64,000 nt of DNA from Eustoma russellianum (GCA_036186865.1 AP025067.1:20575419-20639418); one strand, 5' to 3'; counted from the stretch's first letter, positions 1 through 11,365 are shown. Program-made: numbers and translations. The notes: a model not told the origin generated them from the sequence alone.

Positions 1-1
1 A

Positions 2-2569
2 ACTTGGAGAATGTGTACTGACTGTAGAGCCATCAATAAGATCACTGTGAAGTATAGGTACCCTATTCCTAGGTTGGATGACATGCTGGATATGTTACAT
101 GGGTCTAGGTGTTTTAGCAAAGTAGATCTTAAGCAAGGATATTTCCAAGTCAGAATTAGGGAAGGTGATGAATGGAAAACTGCCTTTAAGACTAAGTTTG
201 GATTGTACGAATGGTTAGTTATGCCCTTTGGTTTAACCAATGCCCCTAGTACTTTCATGAGGTTAATGAATGAGGTCTTAAGGAGATTCATAGGGAAATT
301 TGTAGTAGTTTACTTTGATGACATTCTTATCTACTCCAAAACCCTAGGTGAACACCTGAACCATCTAAGAGCCGTTTTTGTCACCCTACAGAAAGAGAAG
401 CTGTATGCTAATTTCAAGAAGTGTTCTTTCTGTCTGGAGAAGGTTACATTCTTAGGATTTGTGATTAGTGCTGAAGGAATTGAAGTGGATCAAGAGAAAG
501 TTAAATCCATAACTGAGTGGCCAACCCCTAAGTCTGCTGGAGATATTAGGAGTTTTCATGGATTAGCTAGTTTCTATAGACGTTTTGTGAAGGATTTCTC
601 TACCATAGCTGCACCCTTGAATGAATTGGTCAAGAAAGATGTAAGATTTGAATGGGGAGAATCACAACAACAAGCCTTCGAGGAACTTAAGAAACGTCTA
701 ACTTCTGCACCCATCCTGAGATTGCCCAATTTTGATGAAATGTTTGAAGTTGAATGTGATGCCAGTGGAGTTGGCATTGGAGCCGTATTGCATCAAGGTA
801 ACAAACCTGTTGCCTACTTTAGTGAGAAATTGAAAGGAGCTTCCATCAATTATTCAACCTATGATAAAGAATTGTACGCACTTGTCCGTTCCTTACAAAC
901 TTGGCAACATTATCTGCAACCTAAGGAATTTGTGATTCATACTGATCATGAAAGCCTTAAGTATCTAAAGGGTCAAGGAAAATTGAACAAAAGACATGCC
1001 AAGTGGGTTGAATTCATTGAACAATTCCCTTATGTGATCAAGTATAAGCAAGGAAAAGAAAATGTTGTTGCTGATGCCTTATCTCGTCGCTATACTTTGA
1101 TTACTACTCTTTCATGTAACATGTTTGGTTTTGAGTCTATCAAAGAGATGTATCATTCTGATCATGACTTTAGTTCTATATATCAAGCATGCGTTGAGTC
1201 CCCTTTTGCCAAATATTACTTGCATGATGGTTACTTGTTTAAAGAACATAAGTTATGTGTACCAATGTGTTCATTAAGAGAGTTGTTGATAAAAGAAGCT
1301 CATGGAGGAGGTTTAATGGGTCATTTTGGCTCGTTAAAAACATTGGAAACACTTAAGGAACATTTCTTCTGGCCGCATATGAGAGCACATGTTGATAAGA
1401 TTTGTGACCAATGTATTACTTGCAAGCAAGCAAAATCTAGAACACAACCACATGGATTGTATACCCCTTTATCTGTTCCAAGCTCACCTTGGACTGATAT
1501 TTCTATGGACTTTGTATTGGGATTGCCTCGATCCAAAACTGGTAAAGATAGCATCTTTGTTGTTGTTGATAGATTTTCCAAAATGGCACATTTCATTGCA
1601 TGTAAGAAAGTTGATGATGCTATTCATATTGCTGACTTGTTCTTTAAGGAAATTGTTAGATTGCATGGCATGCCACGTACGATTGTTAGTGATAGAGATA
1701 CAAAGTTTCTGAGTCATTTCTGGCGTGTTTTGTGGAGTAAACTTGGTACTAAATTGCTATTTTCCACAACTGCTCACCCACAAACCGATGGTCAAACTGA
1801 AGTCGTTAATAGAACTTTGTCTCAACTTCTACGTGTTGTCATTCAAAAGAATCTAAAGAATTGGGAAGATTGCTTAGCTTACATTGAGTTTGCATACAAT
1901 AGAGTTGTTCATAGTGGAACATTGCATTCTCCTTTTGAAGTTGTTTATGGCTTTAACCCTTTGTCCCCGCTTGATCTTGTTCCCATACCTGTTCATGAAC
2001 GTGTTAGTTTAGATGGTGAACGAAAAGCAAAACTTGTGAGAGAATTGCATGAAAAGGTTAAGTCACAACTTGAAGCTAAGAATAAAGTGTATGCCAATAG
2101 AGCCAACAAGAATCGTAAAGTTGTTATATTTGAACCTGGTGATCTTGTTTGGTTACACTTGAGAAAAGAAAGATTCCCTAAGGAGAGGGACTCCAAATTG
2201 AAGCCAAGAGGCGATGGACCGTTCAAAGTGTTGAAACGGCTTGGTGATAATGCCTATGTTCTCGATCTTCCTGAAGAAAGGTATGGTCCTATCTCTAAAA
2301 CTTTTAATGTTGCTGATCTTTCTCCGTTTAGTGTTGATTCAGATTCGAGGACGAATCCTTTTCAAGTGGGAGGGAATGATGAGCTACAGCCTAACCTTGT
2401 AGATGCAAACACTGACGATGACACCTCATTGCCCCACAATGGTCCCATAACAAGGAGTATGGCTAAGAAATTGTTACATTGTGTTGAATCATTCCTTTAC
2501 AGGCATGAAGAGGATGAGCCAAGCAAAGATGACATCCATTGGGTTTATATGATACAAGCTATGATCTAG
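2..2569 (+). CDS. Gypsy pol polyprotein, 5'-truncated by the window edge: RT, RNase H, integrase
   Basis: This fragment encodes reverse transcriptase, RNase H and integrase for retrotransposon copying and insertion. The frame is open from base 2 without an interior stop, so the coding region enters from the left. The RT catalytic YFDD is at 311-322. RNase H starts around the ECDASG motif near 750-770. Integrase has an HHCC zinc region near 1280-1430 and a D,D-35-E triad whose second D is at 1691 and E at 1799. The final 64 codons run into the 3' LTR and carry a GPITRS motif followed by an ESFLYRHEEDEP segment. This resembles the C-terminal CR-type tail of CRM elements rather than a chromodomain. 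It is the most intact pol of its family here. Confidence 0.95.
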   Translation, partial: TWRMCTDCRAINKITVKYRYPIPRLDDMLDMLHGSRCFSKVDLKQGYFQVRIREGDEWKTAFKTKFGLYEWLVMPFGLTNAPSTFMRLMNEVLRRFIGKFVVVYFDDILIYSKTLGEHLNHLRAVFVTLQKEKLYANFKKCSFCLEKVTFLGFVISAEGIEVDQEKVKSITEWPTPKSAGDIRSFHGLASFYRRFVKDFSTIAAPLNELVKKDVRFEWGESQQQAFEELKKRLTSAPILRLPNFDEMFEVECDASGVGIGAVLHQGNKPVAYFSEKLKGASINYSTYDKELYALVRSLQTWQHYLQPKEFVIHTDHESLKYLKGQGKLNKRHAKWVEFIEQFPYVIKYKQGKENVVADALSRRYTLITTLSCNMFGFESIKEMYHSDHDFSSIYQACVESPFAKYYLHDGYLFKEHKLCVPMCSLRELLIKEAHGGGLMGHFGSLKTLETLKEHFFWPHMRAHVDKICDQCITCKQAKSRTQPHGLYTPLSVPSSPWTDISMDFVLGLPRSKTGKDSIFVVVDRFSKMAHFIACKKVDDAIHIADLFFKEIVRLHGMPRTIVSDRDTKFLSHFWRVLWSKLGTKLLFSTTAHPQTDGQTEVVNRTLSQLLRVVIQKNLKNWEDCLAYIEFAYNRVVHSGTLHSPFEVVYGFNPLSPLDLVPIPVHERVSLDGERKAKLVRELHEKVKSQLEAKNKVYANRANKNRKVVIFEPGDLVWLHLRKERFPKERDSKLKPRGDGPFKVLKRLGDNAYVLDLPEERYGPISKTFNVADLSPFSVDSDSRTNPFQVGGNDELQPNLVDANTDDDTSLPHNGPITRSMAKKLLHCVESFLYRHEEDEPSKDDIHWVYMIQAMI
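2342..2357 (+). promoter_or_regulatory. Conserved stem-loop upstream of the polypurine tract (element A)
   Basis: GATTCG-AGGA-CGAATC is a perfect 6-bp inverted repeat with a 4-nt loop. Nineteen nucleotides separate it from the LTR start at 2377. It overlaps pol codons for DSRTN. The same structure and spacing occur in B, C, E and F. A role in plus-strand priming or RNA packaging is my inference. Confidence 0.6.
2364..2376 (+). promoter_or_regulatory. Polypurine tract of element A
   Basis: A purine-rich run (AAGTGGGAGGGAA) lies directly against the TG of the 3' LTR. This is the expected primer site for plus-strand DNA synthesis. Confidence 0.8.
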
Positions 2570-3821
2570 TTGTATCAAATGCATGTTGTACATATCTTTA
2601 TATGTTCCTTTTGATATTGTTAGTTTGTTAACTTTGTTTTAGGATAGTTTGTGTTGTATTCTTGCCTTATCTTTCAGGTGCACGTTTTTAGCTTGAAGAT
2701 GCAAACCAAACCTGAATTTTTGTCCAAACAAAGAGGTGAAATGCAAGGAGCTTACAAGCAAGGTGGTGACAAGCACTCATGTCAATTTCAAGCAATGTTC
2801 CTCACGTTAAATGGGTGTAGAAGCTGCTCACATCTTGAACCAATTAGAAGGACTCTTGCAAACCATCAAACCAATCACAAACAAGTTGAAGTCAAGAATA
2901 CAAGCTGCACAACTTCTTCTCCAATCAGATTCCTTGAAGAAAAACGTTGGTTAAGCCTAGATGTTTTGAAAATTCAAAGATCAACTATGCAACCAATCAA
3001 AAGGAGGATTCAACCAAGCTGCTCACTCCAACATCCAATCAGAATTCTTGGCTAAATTCAAGCAAGAAAGAAACGTTTTCTAAGGGAAATTATGTTTGAA
3101 AATTCAACACTAAAGTGAGAACCAATCAAGGACAAGTTCTAGCCAAGCTGCACACTTCCTTAACCAATCAAATTCTGGCTGAAAATTGCAAGGAGAAGGA
3201 CGCATGATTTGAGCCAAAATCTTTGAAAATTCAAACTATAACTCACAACCAATCAAGGCTAAGTTTCAAGCAAGCTGCTCAATGTTTAAACCAATCAAAA
3301 CAATGGCTCAAGACAAGCAAAGAAGAAGAAGGAAGCAACCAGCTCCTTTTCACCGAAAGTTGCTCCAACTTGTTCAAAAAGCAAGCATCTCATTTTATAC
3401 TAGTACCTTGTACATTAGGACTTGTACTTTCCATCATTTTCGTTTGTATAAGAAGGTTTAGAACCTGAATGTAATTCACAACCATTATCAATATACATTT
3501 GAACCAGAATTTCCTTCAAGGAGTCTTCAACATATCAAGTTGAGGTTTAAAGCCACCAAACGGTTTTCTCTCAAGTTCCAGCCTAGAACTTGGTAGTATT
3601 TGCTTCTTTATTTGGTTTACAGCATCTTAGGGTCTCTTTGAGGTTTTAGATGTGTTGGAGTGCCAAAGAGGAAGAGGTGTTGGCATAGATTGAGCCAAGA
3701 ACAACGGTTAAAGATCAAAGGGTGTCTTTGAGGTGTTCTTTGACATAGCTTGTGTTCAAATCAGTTTGGAGTAGGAGACAACATCCTTGACAAACGTTTC
3801 CAGCCCCCATTTGGCTCATCA
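2377..3821 (+). repeat. 3' LTR of element A
   Basis: This 1445-bp LTR begins TGATGAGC and ends GGCTCATCA, so its termini form a 9-bp inverted repeat. The first 193 bp encode the end of pol. U3 holds repeated CAAGCTGC motifs (about 2821, 2901, 3015, 3144 and 3271) interleaved with CCAATCA motifs. A weak TATA-like TATAAGAAG lies at 3447. The 3' boundary is set by comparison with the LTR ends that precede primer sites at 4389 and 31918. Confidence 0.85.
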
Positions 3822-4389
3822 CAATCAAAGGCAATTCAAACCAAGCTGCTCAAAGTATTATCCAATCAAAATTGTGGCTGAAAACAAGCATGGAAACACG
3901 GCAAGGAAACCAGCTTTCTTGGAACCAAAATTGTTCAAAAAAGTTACCAAGCAAGCATGTTACTTTTAGACTTGTACTTTGTACTTTAAACCTTGTACCC
4001 TTGTAAATTTCGTTGGTTTTAAATAGCTTAGGAACCTGAATGTAAAGACAACTACAATTCAAAAACATTTCAATCAAAATTTCCTTTAAGGAATTCTCAA
4101 CTTTTCTAGTTGAAGTTAAAACCACTAAACGGTTTCTTTCAAGTTCATAGCCTAGAACTTGTTAGTATTTACTTCATTTTTGGTTTACAGCATCTTAGGG
4201 TCTCAATGAGGTTTTAGATGTGTTGGAATGCCAAAGAGGAAGAGGTGTTGGCATGAATTGAGCCAAGAACAAACGGTTACAGTTCAAGGGGTGTCTTTGG
4301 GATGTTCTTTGCCATAGCCGAGGTTCAAATCAGTTTGGAATAGAAGACAAAGTCTTGGAAACGTTTTCTAGCCTTTATTTGGCTCATCA
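3822..4389 (+). repeat. Truncated 5' LTR of element A2
   Basis: This is the last 568 bp of the same LTR family, joined directly to the end of A's LTR. It contains a CAAGCTGCTC/CCAATCA pair near 3844-3870, a decayed TATA-like TTTTAAATAG near 4018, and the usual end GGCTCATCA. A primer site follows, so it is the 5' LTR of a second copy whose first roughly 880 bp are lost. Confidence 0.85.
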
Positions 4390-4391
4390 AT

Positions 4392-4403
4392 TGGTATCAG
4401 AGC
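4392..4403 (+). promoter_or_regulatory. Primer-binding site, initiator tRNA-Met (A2)
   Basis: TGGTATCAGAGC lies 2 nt after the LTR end. This is the usual plant minus-strand primer site, complementary to the 3' end of initiator tRNA-Met. Confidence 0.92.
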
Positions 4404-6157
4404 TTTGGTTAGTCTTCTATTCATGATTACATTGTTTAAACTTGCATATAAATGATGCTGCCCAAACCGTGTAGTAAACTGTTTTTATGTCCATTTAGAA
4501 TCTGTTAGTTTAGGTAGTTAGTTTATGTTTTAAAGTGTTTATTAATTAGTTTACAACAGTTTGGTAAGTTAGTTTAAGTAGCAAAAACCGAAAACACCTT
4601 AAAAAGAACTTAGACTAGACTTAAGTGTTGTTAGAATCCGTTTGTGTAGTTTAGATTAAAACCGTGTGTAACTTGTTGTTTTTGTTCAATCTAGCTTAGA
4701 CAATGTTCATTAGGTCCTAACCTAGAAGTTTAAATGGTAGTTTAGTTGAGTCCTTAAAACAGAAAACTTTGAACACAAAAATAGATTAGTTGATAGTTTA
4801 GTTTGTAATCAAGTTGTTAAATTCTGTTTTTAGTAGTTGTGTGCAAACTGTTTTAGACGTTGTAGTTGCTTCCTTATTTAGCTTGGTTAGACTAGTTTAC
4901 AACATAGTTTAAAGGTTTAGTTGGTTGTTTAGTTTAGAACAAGAAAATCCGAAAACTAAAGAACAAAAAAAAGTAGTTTTAGTTAACTATGTTTGCTGCC
5001 TAGTTTCTAGTTGATAAACGTTTGTTGAGTAGAATATAAAGACTTGCATCTAGTAACATCTAGTTTAGAAACTGATTGCATCATACAAACGAAAACCAAA
5101 ACAAAAACAAGGTAGAATAGATAACTTAAAAACAAAACAAAACAAGTTAGTTAGTTTGCATCAAAACTGATTTCCATTCGTTGTTATAGTAATCAGCCCT
5201 TATAATTGCATTTGGAAACAACTAAGTTGCATTTAGCTATCTTAAGATTAGTTAGATCATTTGCATCAAAAACAGAAAATTGCCAAAACCGTGTGTTTAG
5301 AACAAGTTTTTAAAGCTCATTTGAAATCTTGGTGAATGCTAATAGCTATATCTTTTTGTTGATTTCAATTGTTTCAAACAACTTGTTGGACTTAGATACA
5401 TCCTGGAAGTTAGGAATTGTTTAAGCCCTCACACTGTTAAAAAGCTATCCAATTGTTGTTTTAGATCCATTTCTGAACTTACCTTGCACTATAAACAATT
5501 TGAACTTGTTGTAATTGTGAATTGATTTCTCACTACATAGTGTTTAGCCGTGTTGTGTACGAGAAACTTTCAAGTTCCAAATACAACAAACCTTGTGTAA
5601 TTAAAGGCCGTGAGCAATGACTCATGTAGGCCGTGAGCAGTAGTCTCACAACAATCAAGCAAACACCCCAAAGAAAGAAAATTAAGCTTGATTGAGAAAC
5701 ACACGAGAGAAAAGCCATTATTTGTCAACAAGTAAGAGGCAAGACAAGAGAGAATTGCACAAGAAAGAAAAGTGAGGAAAAGCCCAAAATTGAACATTAC
5801 AAAAGGGAAATTCCTGTGCAAAGCTCAAAAGAAAGAAAGTGCCCAAAACGAACCAAAGTGTTGTAGATTTGAAATATTGAAAGTTTCTAAAGCAAACCCT
5901 TGCTGACACTTTGTTTGTGTGCTTTTACTTTCACTTTACTTCAATTGATAATTGCATATGCTGTAAAGTAAATTAAGGGATTGTCTTAAACAACCCCGTA
6001 GATTTCATTCATCCAGAACAACAATTTGACTTCTCTGATTTTCTTGAATCCTTAGGAGAAATAGTCCAAATTGCTGTTTTGAACAATTGTCAACATAAAG
6101 TAGAGTATTTGCATCTTGTCAATATTTTAATTGGCTTTTGAGATTGTTTTCTGAATC
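4404..6157 (+). other. Untranslated leader of A2
   Basis: About 1.75 kb of AT-rich DNA lies between the primer site and gag, with many short TTAGTT-type runs and no convincing ORF. It is homologous to the leaders of C (31933-33888) and E (36764-37844), which shows they are one family. Confidence 0.8.
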
Positions 6158-6641
6158 ATGGGTCCCCAACAGAAAGATAATGCACCATCCCCGTCCCCAT
6201 CTACTCCTGTCCCATCCCCAGTCCCTGTTACCCTAGAGAATATACAGCAAACACTCACTTTCCTTGTTAATCAGTTTGGTTTAATGAGAAGTGACATAGA
6301 GGATAACAAACAGAGGATAAGCAAAGTAGAAAAGCCAACCTCAGATCAAAAGGAACCTAGTATACCTTTTCAAGAAGGCACCTCTTATGGTAATGAGTCT
6401 CATGTTGAACGTAGAAAAGTCACATCACTTAGAGGTAGAGGTAGAGGTAGTAATGGTGGTCGTAGGAACATTTCTTTTGAGGAGAGATTTGATTATCTCC
6501 TTGAGTACAATGAAGAACCCTATCCGGAAGAACGGTATGATGAACGTCAGCCTGATAGAGATGAACATCTTGAAGAAGAGTTCATTACTACTAAACTGAC
6601 AATACCCTCCTTCCAAGGGAAAAGTGATCCTGAAGCATATC
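6158..6641 (+). pseudogene. Gag, N-terminal part only (A2)
   Basis: Gag would form the virus-like particle. The ATG at 6158 follows the leader. About 161 residues remain: a Pro/Ser-rich start, a short helical LENIQQTL segment, an RGRGRG basic stretch, an acidic EEPYPEERYDERQ stretch, and the opening of the capsid-like domain (IPSFQGKSDPEAYL). The same opening occurs in B (about 12890-12950) and F. Coding stops where an LTR fragment begins at 6642, and the reading frame only runs on by chance to 6712. CCHC and protease are absent. Confidence 0.85.
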
Positions 6642-6792
6642 TGATGAGCCCACGATGGGGTCAATGCAACATATTTTCATGTATCATTTATTGTCACATG
6701 TTAGTTCTGTAAGACATGGCATATCACTGTTAACTCCGCACACACTAGTGCTACTTCTTATGTCTTATAGTCTTAACTAACCCTTAGGACAT
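6642..6792 (+). repeat. LTR 5'-end fragment (extended type) within A2 gag
   Basis: These 151 bp match the first 151 bp of the C LTR (30439 onward) and the E LTR (30098 downward). They begin TGATGAGCCC and stop within CTTAGGACAT, where array DNA takes over. The sequence belongs to the 227-bp 5' extension that A's own LTR lacks. It may be the stump of an element inserted in the gag of A2. Confidence 0.85.
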
Positions 6793-6798
6793 CATGAA

Positions 6799-8434
6799 GT
6801 CATAAAACAAAGGGAACATTAATTTATTTCATCTTATGGTCTAGAAATTCACCTCTTGAATGACTGAAAATTTTGGTATGGCTTTCCATGTCCCATAGTC
6901 TGAAGATCCTGAAAGAATGATCACAAAAAGCAACTTCTTCTGAAACAACTCTGACATCACTAAATCTCGTATGGCGGAAGACGTTCTAGACCTGGATGAC
7001 ATTCCATGACGCTTTAGACTAACAAATATGAAATTGCTCATGTACTTACCAATATGTAGAACAACTGCATTAAAATAAATCATAAAACTATACCGTTGTA
7101 GGCTCTTTGAGGCAGACAACAAAAATCAAAAGTTAAACAAAAACTAAACCAAGCAATCGAAAGAGTAAAGCAAAACACAAAACACATGCAATTTTATATT
7201 CACTTATCAGAACTTCCGTTTGGATAATATGGAGATTATGATACCCTTCATCTTTAAGATTTAATCTTCAGGTAAGCTAATGCAAGGAAAATTTCCCATC
7301 TCTTTGTTACAACATTTGCAGTTTCATTTTAGTTAGAATTGATATCTCCTTATTGTTACTTCTTATTCTTTCAGGCAGCTTACATTGAAATGCAGGATAT
7401 CAATCATCAGAACTTTTTATCAAAATTATTGATTGTTTTTTACTTTTGTTTTGTTTTGTAACTACTTTTTATCAAGATTCCAAGTTTTCATACATGACAA
7501 AAGGATTCTCTCTCATGAGCTATAAGGTTTTAAGTTTCTTAACTCAAACGGTCAGCTTCTTTTTCCTCAAAGTAACCACCTGATTGAACTAAAACAATAT
7601 GACTATGATGTAGACAGACAACCTTAGTTAAAAAAACCAAAGAAACTTGGTGGAGTATGATAACTAACTCAAAAGGGTAATGATACTACACATTATTCCA
7701 GCACAAAACAAAACAAACTAAATAAGAAGCCAAAATAACAATTCTTAAACCATGACAAGAGATATTAGGACACGTACCTTGACATTATGCCCCATAATCG
7801 ACTAAGACCGACATCATCCTGCAGTTCAAACACGAAGCCTACATATGTTTGTACAAAAACTTTTAGAGTGTCTCACAAAAGAAGGCGGAAACAAAAGTTC
7901 AATCAGACAAATGCTAGATGTCTTTACAGAAATTTGCAAAATGACATAGTTCAACCAGAAAAGGAAGGGGCTATTAAAAACTGTACGAAATGTAGAGTCA
8001 TAAAACATGAAACAAAAGAAGATTGGAGAAAAACAGATAGTTTAGATAGTGCATACTGAACTATCTTCCTGTAGCATCGTCAAAAGAATGACATTCTTTT
8101 CAGGATTAGATTCACCAAACCACAATTTAACATATGTAGATCCTGAAACAAAAAGGGTAAAGATACAACATAATATCATCAACCAAAAAAGAAAATTAGC
8201 CCAAGTAACTTCAGATGCCACGTAACATGACTGCAAGCAAGCAGTACATACACTAATCCACATCAACTAATGAAGCAGCTCAACAAAGATCCTTAACCTT
8301 TAGACAAAACTACATAAATTTAATATACCCAGAATTCAGTTTTACAGAGGAAAACAAGACATTCTAGTGAGCATAATCCAGGTAGATAACCACTTCGTGT
8401 TGGTTATATCAAAGTCCTAAGTTATTTTAACGAG
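6799..8434. repeat. Array unit 1
   Basis: The left edge joins the LTR fragment through about 6 bp of unassigned DNA. The 86-nt exon-like block is at 8057-8142 with an intact acceptor (minus strand TTTCAG). It differs from the other units at several codons, for example KLWFGES against KLWVGEP. Confidence 0.8.
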
Positions 8435-8488
8435 GTCATAAAACAAAGGGAACGTTAATTTATTTCATCTTATGGTCTAGATATTTAC

Positions 8489-8628
8489 CTCTTGAATGAT
8501 TGAAAATTTTTGTATGGCTTTCCATGTCCCACAGTCTGAAGATCCCGACAGAATGAATCACGAAAAGCAACTTCTTCTGAAAGAACTCTGACATCACTAA
8601 ATCTCATATGGCGGAAGACGTTCGAGAC
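8489..8628 (-). other. Exon-like block, 140 nt (array unit 2)
   Basis: On the minus strand it follows TGTCATCCAG and ends CAAGAG|GTAAAT, so both borders look like plant splice sites. Two frames are open. One reads VSNVFRHMRFSDVRVLSEEV and onward. The other, entered after a 1-nt phase, contains a WD-repeat-like RLWDMESHTKIF. I cannot decide between them, and the parent gene is unknown. Confidence 0.4.
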
Positions 8629-9297
8629 CTGGATGACATTCTATTGCGCTTTAGACCAACAAATATGAAATTGCTCATGTACTTAGCAATATGTAGAACA
8701 ACTGCATTAAAATAAATCATAAAACTATACCGTTGTAGGCTCTTTGAGGCAGACAACAAAAACCAAAAGATAAACAAAAACTAAACCAAGCAATCGAAAG
8801 AGTAAAGCACAACACAAAACACATGCAATATTATTGGATAATATGGAGCTGATGATACCCTTCATCTTTGAGATTTAATCTTCACGTAAGCTAATGCAAG
8901 GAAAATTTCTCATTTCTTTGTTACAACATTTGGCAGTTTCATTTTAGTTAGAATAGATATCTCCTTATTGTTACTTCTTATTTTTTCAAGCAGCTTACAT
9001 TGAAATGCAAGATAGAAGGGTTTTCTCACATGAGCTATAAGGTTTTAAGTTTCTTAACTCAAACAGTCAGCTTCTTTTTCCTCAAAGTAACCACCAGATT
9101 GAATTAAAACAATATGACTATGATGTAGACAGACAGCGTTAGTTAAAAAAACAAAACGAAAGAAACTTGGTGGAGTATGGTAACTAACTCAAAAGAGTAA
9201 TGGTACTACATATTATTCCTGCACGAGACAAAACAAACTAAATAAGAAGCCAAAATAACAATTCTTAAACCAGGACAAGTGATATTAGGACACGTAC

Positions 9298-9338
9298 CTT
9301 GACATTATGCCCGACAATGGACTAAGATCGTCATCATC
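9298..9338 (-). other. Exon-like block, 41 nt (array unit 2)
   Basis: On the minus strand CTGCAG precedes it and CAAG|GTACGT follows, a strong acceptor/donor pair. It reads DDDDLSPLSGIMS plus 2 nt in the phase left open by the neighbouring 86-nt block. Equivalent blocks occur in the other five units, but unit 3 and unit 4 carry CTGCAC in place of CTGCAG at the acceptor. Confidence 0.45.
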
Positions 9339-9576
9339 CTGCAGTTCAAACACGAAGCCTACATATCTTTGTACAAAAACTTTTAGAGTGGCTCACAAAA
9401 GAAGGTGGAAACAAAAGTTCAATCAGACAAATACTAGATGCCATTACAGAAATGTGCAAAATGACATAGTTCAAGGAGAAAATGAAGGGGCTATGAAAAA
9501 CTGTATGAAATGTAGAGTCATAAAACATGAAACAAAAGAAGATTGGAGAAAAACAGCTAGTTTAGATGGCGCATAC

Positions 9577-9662
9577 TAGACTATCTTCATGTAGCATCGC
9601 CAACAGAATGACATTCTTTTCAGGATTAGGTTCACCAACCCACAATTTAACATATGTAGATC
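9577..9662 (-). other. Exon-like block, 86 nt (array unit 2)
   Basis: On the minus strand TTTTAG precedes it and GTATGC follows. It reads STYVKLWVGEPNPEKNVILL and on, ending at a codon boundary that fits the 41-nt block. In units 3 and 4 the acceptor AG has become CG (TTTCCG), which argues those copies are not functional. I do not recognise the protein. Confidence 0.45.
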
Positions 9663-9968
9663 CTAAAACAAAAAGGTTACAGACACAACATAATATCATA
9701 AACCAAAAAAGAAAATTAACCCAAGTAACATCAGATGCCACGTAACTTGACTGCAAACAAGCAGTACATACGCTAATCCACATCAACTACTGAAGCAGCT
9801 CAACAAAGATCCCTAGCCTTTAGACAAAACTACATAAATTTATTATACCCAGAATTCGGTTTTACATGGAAAAACAAGACATTCTAGTGAGCGCAATCCA
9901 GGTAGATAAGCACTTCGCGTTGGTTATATCAAAGTCCTAAGTCATTTTAACGAGGTTATAAAACAAAG

Positions 9969-11365
9969 TGATGAGGCTGAGGAGCAGCCCCCTAATGAGG
10001 AACTTGCACAAGGTGCCCTTAACCATAAGGGGCCGTTGACAAGGAGCCAAACCAAGAGGATTAATGGCTTTCAACTTGGTTTTGATGTTGGCTCTTTTCT
10101 AACCAAACATGTGCAAGATGAACCAATGGATGTTCCTCCTAAATGGGTGCTCGTTGTTGAGCTTAAGAACTGATTATCCATTGATAGTCAGTTCCGCTTG
10201 TTGGTGCCGTTTCTGTGGCTTTTAGTTGTCTTTTCGTTTGCTTCTTTTAAAGTTTGTTTAGAATACTTATGTTTGGTGTATGAGTGTGTTTTGTAGGTGT
10301 TACAAGTCTTGGATCAAACGTTTTGAGATTTGGAAAGGAGGGCTTCTCAGATTTGGACCAAGATTGTCCATACAAGGCTGTTTTGTGATTTTGGGCTTTC
10401 AAACGAGATTGGGAGTGCATGGAACCAGCTGGACCTTGAAGTAGACTTAATTTGGAGCAACTTTCATGTTTTGGGTTTTGTCAAAATCAGTCCACAAAAA
10501 TAGATACAAGAGCTGCAAGAAAGAAGTCCAAAACAAGCCCAATTGTGCAAATTAGGGTTTCGGTTTTCTTGAAGAAAGGGGGCAGCCGCCTAGGCATCTT
10601 CAAATGCGATTAAGAGACTTTCTATAATGTCATAAATCAGATTGGTATGATTGGAATGAATTATGGGAGTCATAATTGAAGATTTGGAGCAAATAAGGAG
10701 ATAATTCAAGAAAGAGGAAGTTACCAAAATTAGATCATGTGGCAAAAGGAAGGCTGAAGTGGCGTTTTTAAGGGAGGCAAAGGAGGCACAAGGCAAGTCT
10801 AGAAGGATGGTAATAATGCAATAATTGATGATTGAGACAATAATTGTGGATTTGCCAAGAGAAGGGAACTTACCAAAATTAACAAAATTCAGATTTGTGC
10901 ACAACAAGGGAAGGTGGCGCCAACATGGAGACTCCAAGGAAGCCCTAGCCGTTTTTATTGAGAGTGTTTTACAAGACTTGTAATCATATATATAGATCAC
11001 TTAGCATTTCTTTGAGTAGTTAGACTATTTTTCTTCATTGAACTAAAAACCCTAGTGTTTTATGTTATCTTTTGTTCTTGAGTTTTCTTGAATAAAAGTT
11101 TGTGTTTTTCCTTTGGTTTACACATATCTAAATCAAGGCTAGACCCAATTAAGGATTGTGTGTTCCTTGTTGGTGATCCACAATCCAAGGATTAGGAGTG
11201 ACTGGTTGGATTGAGCGGATTGAAACACACATAACCAAACGAATTTGGAGGCTTGAAGGAAGGTGGTTGCTTGGCACCATTGTCCATCACATTCAAGGCT
11301 TGAAGGACGTTTGGAGAGTGAAGAAAGATCGGGACAACATTAACATACGAACCATATTCGTATCA
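9969..11365 (+). repeat. 5' LTR of element B
   Basis: Starts TGATGAGGCTGAGG and ends CATATTCGTATCA. The TATA box TATATATAG is at 10987-10995, with an AATAAAAG polyadenylation-like signal at about 11091. The first 205 bp repeat the 3' end of pol without an upstream coding frame. Confidence 0.95.

Larger units (their letters stand above)
1..3821 (+). mobile_element. Ty3/gypsy element A, 3' part (pol and 3' LTR)
   Basis: The element enters from the left edge of the window. What remains is RT, RNase H, integrase, a polypurine tract (2364-2376) and a 3' LTR (2377-3821). Protein similarity places it with D (minus strand, 25663-28661), and its LTR body is shared with C and E. The last part of pol lies inside the LTR, which fits CRM-type chromoviruses. 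That lineage call is an inference, because I cannot run a phylogeny. It abuts a truncated LTR of a second copy at 3822. Confidence 0.9.
8435..9954. repeat. Array unit 2
   Basis: This is the shortest complete unit. It has lost about 100 bp near 8990-9020, where other units carry a TTTTTATCAAAATTATTG stretch. It shows the three exon-like blocks most clearly (8489-8628, 9298-9338, 9577-9662). Confidence 0.8.

Noticed and set aside
2377..2569. Chromodomain at the end of gypsy integrase
   Set aside because: The tail is short, lacks the aromatic cage pattern of a chromodomain and matches the TRS...FL tail shared with B and F.
4392..4403. tRNA gene suggested by the initiator tRNA-Met match
   Set aside because: Only the 12-nt complement of the tRNA 3' end is present, next to an LTR end: a primer-binding site.
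9307..9579. 90-codon plus-strand ORF recurring in array units
   Set aside because: Covers introns and exons of the minus-strand exon-like blocks and is broken in unit 5; recurrence reflects tandem duplication, not a gene.
9562..9786. 74-codon minus-strand ORF recurring in array units with a hydrophobic middle
   Set aside because: The hydrophobic stretch is a T-rich intron-like tract read through; only the 86-nt block at its end has splice-like borders.
10590..11000. 136-codon minus-strand ORF inside the B LTR (also 17877-18287)
   Set aside because: Identical in both LTRs, antisense to the element, no recognisable domain and no coding context; chance ORF in LTR DNA.
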